This document shows positions 1 to 8,718 of a stretch of 64,000 bases of DNA, one piece after another. The stretch's first letter is position 1, and each line of letters starts with the position of its first letter. A program made the translations under genes and the position numbers. Location of the stretch: the NCBI GenBank assembly GCA_034670025.1, contig JAXMOE010000003.1, positions 248,001 through 312,000 on the forward strand, in the 5' to 3' direction. Origin of the DNA: PGYR01 sp034670025 (lineage in GTDB: Bacteria > Bacteroidota > Ignavibacteria > Kapaibacteriales > UBA2268). The notes beneath the pieces are model-generated. The model was not told where the DNA came from. It did not search any database and was given only the letters and a program-made list of their open reading frames with translations.

Positions 1-276
1 GCTGTCGGTAATAGCTCTGACTTTGGTACAGTAGTAGTCCCTAATCCAATTGACGACAGAGCTGAACTAAGATTCAATTTAGACAAACTAGCCACTGCGA
101 ACTTGACTATAGTTGATCAATTAGGTAATGTAGTAATGGAAATAAGAAACATAGAAACTAATACTAACACTAATACAATACCTCTTAACTTAAGCGGTGT
201 GGCTTCTGGCTCATACTTGTTCAACCTTCAGGTTGGCGACAAGTACCAAGTTGGAAAAATTATAATTAGTAGATAA
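1..276 (+). CDS. C-terminal end of a T9SS-secreted protein (5' end outside window)
   Basis: An open frame runs from base 1 to a TAA at 274-276, giving 91 residues. It has the usual plan of a type A T9SS sorting domain: a VVPNPIDD start, a strand with LTIVDQLGNVV, a SGVASGSYLFNLQVGD strand and a short basic end (KIIISR). In this family the tail directs export through the outer membrane by the type IX system and is then removed or used for anchoring. Nothing can be said about the passenger domain. A strong terminator follows at 300-334. Confidence 0.8.
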   Translation, partial: AVGNSSDFGTVVVPNPIDDRAELRFNLDKLATANLTIVDQLGNVVMEIRNIETNTNTNTIPLNLSGVASGSYLFNLQVGDKYQVGKIIISR

Positions 277-299
277 TCAGTTTTTTTGATAACTTAAAG

Positions 300-334
300 G
301 CGATTATAATTCCGATTATGATCGCTTTTTTTTT
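300..334 (+). terminator. Rho-independent terminator
   Basis: GCGATTATAAT and ATTATGATCGC form an 11-bp stem with one T-G pair (300-310 and 315-325) and a TCCG loop, followed by nine T. It ends the transcript of the T9SS gene on its left. Confidence 0.85.
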
Positions 335-363
335 GACTAAAATAAACCCAAAAATAACAAGAC

Positions 364-1995
364 ATGAAAAATATAACTTTAGCTATACTTATAGCACTAA
401 TCGGATATACTTCTTCCCACGCTTGTACTAACTTATTAGTAAGCAAAGGGGCAACAGCTGATGGCTCGACAATGATTACTTATGCAGCAGACGCTGGTGG
501 ATTTATGGAGCGATTGTTCTATTTACCAGAAACAACCCACCCAGACGACGCTATGTTAGAAGTCCACGATTGGGACACTGGTAAGTACCTTGGAGACATT
601 AAGCAAGCCAAACACACTTATAGAGTAGTTGGCAATATGAATCAGCACCAACTAACAATTGGCGAAACTACATTTTCAGGCCTTACAGACTACAGAGATA
701 CAACTGGCATCATAGACTATGGCTCACTGATGAGAATTACGCTGCAAAGAGCAAAAACAGCCAGAGAAGCTATTAGAGTAATAGATGAACTAACATCAGA
801 ATACGGTTACTACAGCACGGGCGAATCATTCTCTATAGCTGACCCAAATGAAGTTTGGATAATGGATATGCACCCAAAAGGCGTTGGCAACAAAGGAATA
901 GTATGGGTAGCACGCAAAATACCAGATGGATACATTGCTGCACACGCTAACCAATCAAGAATTAGAAAAATTATAAAAAATGACCCAGAAAACTGCCTTT
1001 ACTCTGATGACGTTATTAGTTTTGCAAAATCAGAAGGAATTGCAAAAGAGCACAATGGCGAGTTTAGCTTTGCTGACACTTACAACCCTCTTGACCCAGG
1101 CGGAGTGCTATACTGCGAAGGTAGAGTTTGGAGATTTTACGATTTGGCAGCACCCAGCCAGGATTTATCAGAAGATTACTGGAGAGCTGTAGAAGGAGCT
1201 GAGCCATATCCCCTATTTATCAAGCCAGACAAGAAAATTGAAGTGAAAGACCTGCAAACTTGGATGCGTGATCACTTTGAAGGCACGGATTATGACATGA
1301 CAAAAGGATTAGCCGCTGGGCCTTATGGTTGCCCTTACAGATGGAAAAATCTATCTTGGAAATTAGACAGCGACACTACTCAAAAATTCGGATGGGAAAG
1401 ACCAATATCTACTCAACAAACAGCTTGGTCTTATGTAGCACAAATGAGAAGCCACTTACCTGACGAAATTGGTGGCGTACTTTGGTACGGAGTTGATGAC
1501 GCAGCTACAAGCTGTTATGTGCCTCTATACAGTTCATTGCAATCATCCCCAAATCCCTACACTGTAGGTAGTATCAAAGATTTCTCGTGGGATTCAATGT
1601 TTTGGGTATTCAACTTAGTAGCAAACAAAGCTTACACTATGTATAGCTATATATCAAAAGATATTAAAGAAGTGCAACAAGATTACGAAAACAAGTTTCT
1701 GTCATACCAACCACAATTAGAAAAAGCAGCTCAAGGGCTTTATAAAACTGACCCAGATTTAGCTGCCAATTTCCTATCCGATTATAGCATTTCTAACGCT
1801 GAAAGAGTACACAACGAGTGGAAATCTCTTTGGGAATACTTAGTAGTGAAATACAATGACCGCTACGTGAACGACGTTACCAAAAGCGAAGGCCGCGCCC
1901 CCGAAGGTGTTGGCTATGAACAAAAGTTCTTGGAGCAAGTAGTAAAAGAAAGACCCGGCTATTATGACGTAAAATGGAAGAAAAACAGCAATTAA
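364..1995 (+). CDS. Secreted C69-family dipeptidase
   Basis: This 543-residue protein belongs to peptidase family C69 (PepD-like dipeptidases, N-terminal nucleophile hydrolases). A signal peptide of about 20 residues (ITLAILIALIGYTSSHA) ends directly before CTNLLVSKGATADGS. Cys21 would therefore be exposed by cleavage and serve as the nucleophile, the rule in this family. Other typical stretches are YGYYSTGESFSIADP near 155 and IAAHANQSRIRKI near 200. The role is likely hydrolysis of dipeptides in the periplasm or outside the cell. It stands alone between a terminator and the DUF3098-era pair. Family assignment is secure; the substrate is not known. Confidence 0.9.
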   Translation: MKNITLAILIALIGYTSSHACTNLLVSKGATADGSTMITYAADAGGFMERLFYLPETTHPDDAMLEVHDWDTGKYLGDIKQAKHTYRVVGNMNQHQLTIGETTFSGLTDYRDTTGIIDYGSLMRITLQRAKTAREAIRVIDELTSEYGYYSTGESFSIADPNEVWIMDMHPKGVGNKGIVWVARKIPDGYIAAHANQSRIRKIIKNDPENCLYSDDVISFAKSEGIAKEHNGEFSFADTYNPLDPGGVLYCEGRVWRFYDLAAPSQDLSEDYWRAVEGAEPYPLFIKPDKKIEVKDLQTWMRDHFEGTDYDMTKGLAAGPYGCPYRWKNLSWKLDSDTTQKFGWERPISTQQTAWSYVAQMRSHLPDEIGGVLWYGVDDAATSCYVPLYSSLQSSPNPYTVGSIKDFSWDSMFWVFNLVANKAYTMYSYISKDIKEVQQDYENKFLSYQPQLEKAAQGLYKTDPDLAANFLSDYSISNAERVHNEWKSLWEYLVVKYNDRYVNDVTKSEGRAPEGVGYEQKFLEQVVKERPGYYDVKWKKNSN

Positions 1996-2075
1996 TTATA
2001 ACAAAAGCCACTTAGACATCGTAATTGAATTATATTTATTAACTTTGTAACTGAAAACTAAAACAAAGAACAATT

Positions 2076-2351
2076 ATGGCAAAGAAAAGACAAGCAAAGC
2101 AAAACAGTGTGAAGTGGGAATTCCCATTCACTAAAAAGAATTATATCATTGCAGGTGCAGGCATACTAACTATTATCATTGGCTATTTGCTGATGTCAAC
2201 TGGTTTGGGTGGCGAATACGCAGCTGTGGATGGCGAGTGGAACAACCCATTGGCAATTACTGTAGCACCATTGCTTTTAGTAATTGGCTACTGTGTTATT
2301 ATACCAATGGCTATATTTAAGTATTTCCCTCACGGCGAGTCAAATGAGTAA
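2076..2351 (+). CDS. DUF3098 small membrane protein
   Basis: A 91-residue protein with a basic start (MAKKRQAKQ), a WEFPFTKKNYIIAG motif and two membrane segments (about 28-45 and 61-80) joined by a short loop. This is the plan of DUF3098, found in Bacteroidota, often in cell-envelope gene neighbourhoods. Function is unknown. Its last codons overlap the start of era by 8 bases, so the two are probably translationally coupled. A TAACTTTG element at 2040-2047 could be the -7 box of its promoter, but no good -33 partner is seen. Confidence 0.75.
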   Translation: MAKKRQAKQNSVKWEFPFTKKNYIIAGAGILTIIIGYLLMSTGLGGEYAAVDGEWNNPLAITVAPLLLVIGYCVIIPMAIFKYFPHGESNE

Positions 2352-3243
2352 CGAAACTCAAAAAGCTGGTTTTGTAGCAATTATCGGTATGCCCAATTCA
2401 GGCAAATCGACACTGATGAACTCCCTAATGGGTGAAAAACTGTCGATAGTAACACCAAAACCACAGACAACTAGAAAAAACGTATCTGCGATTCTGACAC
2501 AAGAAGACTCGCAGATTATTTTTTTAGATACACCGGGTATTCTACGTCCTCGCTACGAAATGCAGCGCTCTATGATGCGATTTTTGGACGAGTCGTTAGA
2601 AGCGGCGGACATAATCAGCGTAATCTGGGATTGGGAAAAAGACCAAGACAATGTCGATATGCTCGACAAAAATTTCCCATTCCTTGAGAAATACAATTGC
2701 AAGAAAGTATTGATATTAAACAAAGTTGACACTACAAATAATATAAAAAATGTATTACCAGCTATTGAAAAGTTCTCAAAACTTGAAGTTTTTGACGAGA
2801 TAGTGCCACTCTCTGCTCTGAAGTCAGCTAACACAGATGCATTACTCGATATTTTTAAGAAATTCCTCCCCGAATCGGAATTCTATTACCCAGACGATAT
2901 CCTCAGCACACTCAACGAAAGATTTTTCGTTAGTGAGTTAATCAGAGAAAAGATATTTGAGCAGTTGAAAGAAGAAATACCTTACTCAACAGAAGTAACA
3001 ATCACTCAGTTCAAAGAACGAGACAAAGGCAAGTGGTTTATCTCCGCCGACATATTAGTCGAAAGACAAGGGCAAAAAGGGATAATGATAGGCAAAGGCG
3101 GTGCTATGCTAAAAAGAGTTGGGGCAATGGCTCGCAAAGACATAGAAGCTCACTTGCAAGCAAAAGTATTCTTAGAGCTATTCGTAAAAGTACGTGACGA
3201 TTGGCGTAACAAACCAAATATGCTCAAGTCTCTGGGGTATTGA
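2344..3243 (+). CDS. era: GTPase Era
   Basis: Era is an essential GTPase that binds the 3' end of 16S rRNA and helps 30S subunit maturation. The 299-residue product shows G1 GMPNSGKS (15-22), G3 DTPG (62-65), G4 NKVD near 127-130 and G5 SALK, followed by a KH domain with IGKGGAMLKRVG. Length is typical. The frame is open further upstream, but the ATG at 2344 gives MSNETQKAGFVAIIG, the usual Era start, and overlaps the DUF3098 stop, so it is preferred. A hairpin terminator lies directly downstream. Confidence 0.97.
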   Translation: MSNETQKAGFVAIIGMPNSGKSTLMNSLMGEKLSIVTPKPQTTRKNVSAILTQEDSQIIFLDTPGILRPRYEMQRSMMRFLDESLEAADIISVIWDWEKDQDNVDMLDKNFPFLEKYNCKKVLILNKVDTTNNIKNVLPAIEKFSKLEVFDEIVPLSALKSANTDALLDIFKKFLPESEFYYPDDILSTLNERFFVSELIREKIFEQLKEEIPYSTEVTITQFKERDKGKWFISADILVERQGQKGIMIGKGGAMLKRVGAMARKDIEAHLQAKVFLELFVKVRDDWRNKPNMLKSLGY

Positions 3244-3261
3244 TCGGCCTAATTAGTCCAA

Positions 3262-3297
3262 TAAAAAAAAGCAACTCAAATTATGAGTTGCTTTCTT
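3262..3297. terminator. Bidirectional terminator between era and ugd
   Basis: GCAACTCA (3271-3278), loop AATTA and TGAGTTGC (3284-3291) form a perfect 8-bp stem. An A run lies on its left and a T-rich run on its right, so it can end both the rightward era transcript and the leftward ugd transcript. Confidence 0.85.
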
Positions 3298-3320
3298 AAT
3301 TTCTAATTATTTCTAATTAA

Positions 3321-4661
3321 TTAATCGTACTTCTTTTGAAAGCCACGACCAACTGGATAGTACTCATAGCCCAGCTCATCCATATCGCTCGGTTGGAATA
3401 AGTTTCTTCCGTCAAATATTATATTCTTATTCAGCAAACCTTTTAGCTTGTCAAAATTAGGGTTGCGGAACGAATTCCACTCTGTTACTATAACCAATGC
3501 GTCATTGCCTTTTGCACACGAATACATATCTTCAGCATAGCTAATTTTATCGCCGAAGTGAGCTTTGGTATTCTCAATAGCTTCTTGGTCATAAGCAGTT
3601 ATAGTCACGCCCTCTTTCAGCAATTCTTCTATTACTACAAAAGCAGGAGCTTCCCTTACATCATCAGTGTTCGGTTTGAATGCAAGTCCCCAAATAGCCA
3701 ATTTCAATTCTGATAAATTATCAAATCTAGATTTTATTTTATCTACAAATCTCATAATCTGAATTTTGTTTATTCTTCTCGTCGCTTTTACTATCTCTAG
3801 TGGAGAGCCAACCTTATCAGCAGAGTATTCTAATGCCTGTACATCTTTGGGGAAACAAGAGCCACCATAGCCAACACCAGCAAAAAGGAATCGCTTACCA
3901 ATACGGCTATCAGAACCAATACCATAACGGATTTGTTCTATGTCTGCACCTACTTTTTCGCAATAAGCAGACAGGTCATTCATAAATGAAATCTTAGTCG
4001 CTAAGAATGAGTTTGCAGCGTATTTTGTTACTTCTGCACTCTTCTCATCCATAATAAATATTGGGTTACCACTACGAACGAACGGCTGATATAGATCATT
4101 CATTATCTCGCCAGCTTCTTCCGATGACGTACCGATAACTACCCTTTCTGGCTTCATAGCGTCTTCCACAGCGAAACCCTCACGAAGGAATTCGGGGTTA
4201 GAAACTACGCTAACAGTATTATTGTCTAATTTCGATTCAAAAATTGCAGTAACAGCAGCAGCAGTACCAACTGGTACAGTACTTTTGTTCACTACTATCT
4301 TTTCGTCTTCTAAGTTATTATCGTTGATTATATCTGCTATATCATTCGCAACTTTAAGAACATATTGCAAATCTGCCTCGCCGCCTTCTCCTGGAGGAGT
4401 TGGGAGACAAAGGAATATAATCTGGCTACTTTTTACGGCTTTTTCCAAATCAGTAGAAAATTTCAATCTACCTTCTTTTATATTTCTTGCAAGTAAGTGG
4501 TCCAATCCCGGTTCATAGATAGGAGATTTACCGCTTCTCATCATTTCCACTTTCTTTTCATCTATATCTATACAAAGGACATCGTTGCCAGCAGCTGCAA
4601 AGCTAGTACCTGATACTAATCCTACGTAGCCAGTACCGACTACACCAATTTTAAAAGACAT
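3321..4661 (-). CDS. ugd: UDP-glucose 6-dehydrogenase
   Basis: Oxidises UDP-glucose to UDP-glucuronate in two NAD-dependent steps, feeding capsule, exopolysaccharide or LPS synthesis in the cytoplasm. The 446-residue product has the N-terminal Rossmann motif GVVGTGYVGL, the NKSTVPVGT and NPEFLREG stretches, and the catalytic cysteine (Cys269) in GYGGSCFPKD. The C-terminal domain with WGLAFKPNTDDVREAP is also typical. Related UDP-sugar dehydrogenases (for example ManNAc types) share this fold, but motifs and length fit UDP-glucose best. It has its own probable promoter at 4693-4724. Confidence 0.93.
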   Translation of the reverse strand: MSFKIGVVGTGYVGLVSGTSFAAAGNDVLCIDIDEKKVEMMRSGKSPIYEPGLDHLLARNIKEGRLKFSTDLEKAVKSSQIIFLCLPTPPGEGGEADLQYVLKVANDIADIINDNNLEDEKIVVNKSTVPVGTAAAVTAIFESKLDNNTVSVVSNPEFLREGFAVEDAMKPERVVIGTSSEEAGEIMNDLYQPFVRSGNPIFIMDEKSAEVTKYAANSFLATKISFMNDLSAYCEKVGADIEQIRYGIGSDSRIGKRFLFAGVGYGGSCFPKDVQALEYSADKVGSPLEIVKATRRINKIQIMRFVDKIKSRFDNLSELKLAIWGLAFKPNTDDVREAPAFVVIEELLKEGVTITAYDQEAIENTKAHFGDKISYAEDMYSCAKGNDALVIVTEWNSFRNPNFDKLKGLLNKNIIFDGRNLFQPSDMDELGYEYYPVGRGFQKKYD

Positions 4662-4692
4662 AATTTCTCGTTATTTTTAATTTCAATAGTTC

Positions 4693-4724
4693 CAAAATTA
4701 ATCAAAGCTCTAATGAGTTACAAG
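4693..4724 (-). promoter_or_regulatory. Bacteroidota-type promoter for ugd
   Basis: Read on the minus strand: CTTG, 20 bases, then TAATTTTG, which fits the TTTG-N19/20-TAnnTTTG form of primary sigma promoters in Bacteroidota. It lies about 30 bases before the ugd start and overlaps the end of the small membrane protein gene. Confidence 0.5.
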
Positions 4725-4891
4725 GCAAACACTTCAGAAATATAGAGCACGATTGCTATTATTATCAATACTACGATAGAAAACTTCAATAGTTTTTTGA
4801 AAATAGACACGAATAATAGCAGTACCAAAAGGGCTAAGATTAGTTGAATTAGTGAGGGCAATGCCGCTACGAATTGGAATATTTCTTCCAT
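4718..4891 (-). CDS. 57-residue single-pass membrane protein
   Basis: A short gene not longer than 57 codons plus stop. The ATG (4889-4891) directly abuts the TAG of the TonB-family gene. The product starts MEEIFQFVAALPSLIQ, then has a long hydrophobic stretch (about residues 13-32), a basic KKLLK turn and a second hydrophobic stretch (IVVLIIIAIVLYI), so it may cross the membrane once or twice. It is the last gene of the TPR-barrel-SPOR-TonB operon. I recognise no family. Confidence 0.6.
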   Translation of the reverse strand: MEEIFQFVAALPSLIQLILALLVLLLFVSIFKKLLKFSIVVLIIIAIVLYISEVFAL

Positions 4892-5659
4892 CTACCTAAG
4901 AATAAAAGTTAATGGAATAGTTCCCCACATTTCTTTTTCGTCTTGTAGGGGGTTAAATCGCCATTGCTTAATAGCATTAATAGCTGCTTGTTCCAAAGCT
5001 GGGTCAGCTTTTTGCAGTGGAATAACTTGGCTAACGCTTCCGTCGGATAGCACTTTGAACCTTAGTTCAATTCTTGCATTTGATTTCACACTTTTTGGGA
5101 AGCGAGGTAGCTTTTTAGAAAGAAGTACACGATTTCCACCGCCACCCCAATCTATATCGCCAAAACCATCGCCAGCTCCTCTGCCAGTACCACGGTCACG
5201 AAGTCCAGTGCCTGCTATGTCAGAGCCGTCCGATTTGCCAACGCTTTTTTTGTCCGAACCGTCTAACTGTGTATTGTTTCTGTCTTCACTCGATATGTCA
5301 CGAGCGGCAACAATGTTCCGAGTTTCAGACAAATCTACATCCGAAGCTTTTCCTTTGGTATTAGAAGCAACTTGTGCATCTTCTATATTTATCTCAGCTC
5401 TGTTGCCTTTAACCGATTTACCCTCTTTCGTAAGGTTTCCGCTTTTTAGACCAGTGCCATCACCCGAACCAAAGTTTAGTAATTCAATAGGTATTGACTT
5501 AGTTAACTCCCTCGGTTGTGCTTTATCTAATTCTATTAGTGGTGAAAGCAGCCAAAATCCAAGCATAATAGTCACAGCAATCCCGAACCCCTTAGCGGTG
5601 TTGGAATCCCACGGTATTCGTATCTGAAGACCTTGATCTATTTTTGCTTCTCTTATCAT
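4892..5659 (-). CDS. TonB-family (energy transducer-like) protein
   Basis: The 255-residue product has one N-terminal membrane segment (about 24-42, ITIMLGFWLLSPLI-like), a long polar Gly/Ser/Asp-rich periplasmic linker, and a C-terminal TonB-type domain (about 180-255) with ARIELRFKVLSDGSVSQV and AAINAIKQWRFNPL. In TonB proteins this domain touches the TonB box of outer membrane receptors. The linker is not the usual proline-rich type. The start overlaps the SPOR gene by 4 bases. Either a true TonB or an AgmX/TolA-like envelope protein is possible. Confidence 0.8.
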   Translation of the reverse strand: MIREAKIDQGLQIRIPWDSNTAKGFGIAVTIMLGFWLLSPLIELDKAQPRELTKSIPIELLNFGSGDGTGLKSGNLTKEGKSVKGNRAEINIEDAQVASNTKGKASDVDLSETRNIVAARDISSEDRNNTQLDGSDKKSVGKSDGSDIAGTGLRDRGTGRGAGDGFGDIDWGGGGNRVLLSKKLPRFPKSVKSNARIELRFKVLSDGSVSQVIPLQKADPALEQAAINAIKQWRFNPLQDEKEMWGTIPLTFILR

Positions 5660-7095
5660 TCTACTCTATCTATCCACGATTGAGAATAACCTAACTCCAA
5701 GGCAGACGCTCTGGCTGCACCCTTTGTTTCAAATTTACCGTATCTTACTCTGTACCAAGTCTTTCCTCTTATCTCTTTTTCAACTAACATTGCATAAGGT
5801 AATTCCTTTGCTTTCAGTTGACCGAGCCAACTTTCTGCGTCTATTTTTGAAGGTGAAGAGTAAATCTGTACAGTAAATATACCAGTTTCAGGTGCCGGGC
5901 CTTTTGGCTGCGGCATCGAAAACTGAGATTCATCTACTTTAGTTTTGGTTCTTGTCTTTGGCTTATTCTTTTTTACATTCGTATTATTTGTAGCCAAATC
6001 TTTCTTTTTCTTATCAGACGTTATTTTCTTTTTATTGTTTGACTTAGGTTCTGTTTTTTTCTTCGGCTCTTCTTTTTTAACATTGTTATCAATCTCATCT
6101 TCTAACTCTGCAAACATCTCTTTGTCTTCTTTAAATTGAAGCATTGTGTCTTTTGCAGCTATGTCCATGTTGGCATCCATAGAGTCTAACCAATTGTCTT
6201 CCTCTTCGCCTAAGCTATCGCCAAGAGCAGTTTCGTTTAGTTCTGCTTCATCCCCAGCACCGTGTTGTTCTCCATTATGATTATCATCATTCTGTGCCAC
6301 TTGCTCAGTCTTTTGCGTGTCTTCCCCTTCCGTGTGTTCTGAACTATCAGTCATTAACCACCAGAAAAGAAAACCAACACCAAGTGTCAACAAGAATGTA
6401 GCCGCCGAGCTATACAGCATCAGCAACCAAACTGGAGTTTTCTTCTTTTTCTTTTCTTCTGTTTCTTTTGGCTCTACTACTTCTTGCTCTTTCTTAGTTG
6501 CAGGTACTTCTTCTTGTAAATTCTCATTAGCTTCGGGGTCGTAGTTCGAGGGCTTGTCTGCGTCAATATCACTAAGATTAACTATAGTGTCAGCATCGTC
6601 ACCAATAGGCATAGCAAGTTCACCGCTTGGCTCTATTCCGTCATCATCAGCAGCGTTTGCCTCTCTTCGTGCCTTGCTGGCATCAATACTCTGTTGAAGC
6701 TGTTTTTTGAAATCATCATCTAATTCTTCTTCAATCTCATCTTCTTCCTCGTCACCTACTTCTTCCAAATTCTCAGATGGTTCTTCCGAATCTACAATTT
6801 CTGGTTCTTCTTGAATCTCTTCAGCAGTAACTTCTTCTACTTCCTCTTCTACTGGTAGCTCAGGTTCTTCTGACTCAACATCTTCTTCTGCTTCATCGTT
6901 TGCCAGATCAGTAACCTCTATATTTTTCAAATCGGACGCACCAATTGGCTCTTCATCACTGAAGTTATCAGGCAACTTGGCTGGGTATTCGCCATCTTCA
7001 CCTAACAAAAATGATTCATCATCCTCATCTTTACCAGGTTCGAACCCACCAAATTCTTCTTCTTCTTTTTTCCTATCGTCGTGTAAATCAGTCAT
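5656..7095 (-). CDS. Acidic membrane protein with C-terminal SPOR domain
   Basis: A 479-residue bitopic protein. The first 220 residues are very rich in Glu and Asp with almost no hydrophobic core, and are probably disordered in the cytoplasm. A membrane segment (about 223-247, VWLLMLYSSAATFLL) follows. The periplasmic part holds a Lys-rich stretch and a C-terminal SPOR domain (about 402-479) with FTVQIYSSPSKIDAESWL and WYRVRYGKF. SPOR domains bind denuded glycan of septal peptidoglycan. It overlaps the TonB gene by 4 bases and starts 9 bases after the barrel gene. A role in envelope constriction or anchoring of the operon's products is an inference. Confidence 0.85.
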   Translation of the reverse strand: MTDLHDDRKKEEEEFGGFEPGKDEDDESFLLGEDGEYPAKLPDNFSDEEPIGASDLKNIEVTDLANDEAEEDVESEEPELPVEEEVEEVTAEEIQEEPEIVDSEEPSENLEEVGDEEEDEIEEELDDDFKKQLQQSIDASKARREANAADDDGIEPSGELAMPIGDDADTIVNLSDIDADKPSNYDPEANENLQEEVPATKKEQEVVEPKETEEKKKKKTPVWLLMLYSSAATFLLTLGVGFLFWWLMTDSSEHTEGEDTQKTEQVAQNDDNHNGEQHGAGDEAELNETALGDSLGEEEDNWLDSMDANMDIAAKDTMLQFKEDKEMFAELEDEIDNNVKKEEPKKKTEPKSNNKKKITSDKKKKDLATNNTNVKKNKPKTRTKTKVDESQFSMPQPKGPAPETGIFTVQIYSSPSKIDAESWLGQLKAKELPYAMLVEKEIRGKTWYRVRYGKFETKGAARASALELGYSQSWIDRVE

Positions 7096-7104
7096 ATACC
7101 AGTA

Positions 7105-8718
7105 TTAAAAAGTGTAGAGCACTCCCAATTGTGCGAAAATTCCTCTTTGCCTATAACCATTCCAAATATAAATATCTTGGTTTAGTATATTCTCAAAATT
7201 AACAAAAGCTCCCAAATTATCAGAGAAATAATATTCAGCTTTTACATTGATGTTGAAGTAACCGTCTAACTCTAAAGTGTTTGCCAAATCAGCATAGCGG
7301 CTACCTACATAACTAACACCAATAACTGTGCCAAATTCCTTAGTGAAATTATAGTGGTAATTTGTTGCAAATTCGACCAACGGCACATAAGTCAACTGCT
7401 CGTCAGTTGAGTCTTGAGAAGTAATGTTAAGTGCAAAATCAGAAGTAATTCTAGACATTTCAGTTATATCGTAGAACAATTGTGCAAATGCTCTCAATCT
7501 ATTGCCACCAACATAAGTGGGCGAAAATCTGAAAGTGTTGCTATCATTTGTCATAGCAATATCATTGTTATTCAGCTCATAAGATGCACCAAAAACAGCA
7601 CTCACAAAAGTGAATGGATGATAGTTGAAAATCAACTCCCCTTTCGCTATTGTGTGCTTAAAATCAACTATTGGCGAAGAGCTCATATAAGGATTATAGC
7701 CATACATTACAGTTAAGCTATTGTCCTTCATTCCCGTATTAGCTTTAGCATACATAGTAAAGTAATCGCTCATCTGCATAGCCAATTCTATATTTGCGTA
7801 TAGTGCCACATTTCCGCCACCAATTGTGTTGTCCGAAAACTGCACACCGGGCTCTATTGTAAAACTCACATCGCCCTTTGCGATTGGGAACACACCATTG
7901 ACTAAGAATAGTGAATTGCCGTTGCCATTAGTAGTTCTGTAATCTAACTCACCATTCAAACCAATAGCGTCAGTCCCAAATGGATTGAGCAATCCAAGTC
8001 CTGCATTGATACCAAACTCAGTTCCGTCGTCACTTTTGTCAGCTAATGAAAACAGATTGAAACCAAGCTTTGAGTTGAACCTAAATCCATTGTAATTAGA
8101 CTCCGTTTGTGTGCCGAGAGCTATATTAGTTGCATTTATGCTTTCCAAATTACTACTGTCAGCTGCGTAGTTGTTGAACCCATCGTTCATAAATCTGAAT
8201 TTTGTTCTTGTCTTACTACCGCCGAATAGCCAGAATTTCTCTGGTGCAATGTAGTCTATATCAGCATTGGCTGTAATCTTAGAATACTCGGCATCATCAA
8301 TATGACCAGCCGAAGATTCGTACCCACCGTTTACAAAAAAATTAAATCTATCTACATCAAAATCAAATCCAGCCATTGCCCTCGGAGTCATAAAGCTACC
8401 AAATGACGCTTCCAGATAGCCAGCAGGAAAAGTCGGCAGCTCAAAATTCGCAGGTATCTTTTCTGGTGGCAAAAGTAAAAACTTCTGCTTTTCATTGTCA
8501 TTCAGTGAATCGAGTGAAGACTGATTCATCGGCTTTGGTTTCTGTGGTAATTTCTTAGTCCCACCACCCGTTTCTGGGTTATAATCCCCAATTATAATTG
8601 CATTGGGAAAGCTCGCTGGCTCTGTGTTCACAGGTTTCTCATCTGCTCCAGTTTGCTGTGAGAACAGCAGAGAAGTTGACAAACCAATTAGTGCCACTAT
8701 GTATAATATTCTCATCAT
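7105..8718 (-). CDS. Outer membrane beta-barrel protein without plug
   Basis: The 537-residue protein has a signal peptide (ILYIVALIGLSTSLLFSQ) and then about 450 residues of alternating amphipathic strands rich in Asn, Tyr and Phe. It ends in GIFAQLGVLYTF, the terminal-aromatic signal of outer membrane barrels. The last 120 residues resemble the end of TonB-dependent receptors, but there is no plug domain or TonB box. It overlaps the TPR gene by 4 bases (ATGATG over TGA). It is probably an outer membrane partner of the TPR and SPOR proteins; substrate unknown. Confidence 0.75.
   Translation of the reverse strand: MMRILYIVALIGLSTSLLFSQQTGADEKPVNTEPASFPNAIIIGDYNPETGGGTKKLPQKPKPMNQSSLDSLNDNEKQKFLLLPPEKIPANFELPTFPAGYLEASFGSFMTPRAMAGFDFDVDRFNFFVNGGYESSAGHIDDAEYSKITANADIDYIAPEKFWLFGGSKTRTKFRFMNDGFNNYAADSSNLESINATNIALGTQTESNYNGFRFNSKLGFNLFSLADKSDDGTEFGINAGLGLLNPFGTDAIGLNGELDYRTTNGNGNSLFLVNGVFPIAKGDVSFTIEPGVQFSDNTIGGGNVALYANIELAMQMSDYFTMYAKANTGMKDNSLTVMYGYNPYMSSSPIVDFKHTIAKGELIFNYHPFTFVSAVFGASYELNNNDIAMTNDSNTFRFSPTYVGGNRLRAFAQLFYDITEMSRITSDFALNITSQDSTDEQLTYVPLVEFATNYHYNFTKEFGTVIGVSYVGSRYADLANTLELDGYFNINVKAEYYFSDNLGAFVNFENILNQDIYIWNGYRQRGIFAQLGVLYTF

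Noticed and set aside
5055..5627. Long plus-strand open frame opposite the TonB-family gene
   Set aside because: Shadow of the Gly/Ser/Asp-rich coding strand; no start site or family resemblance.
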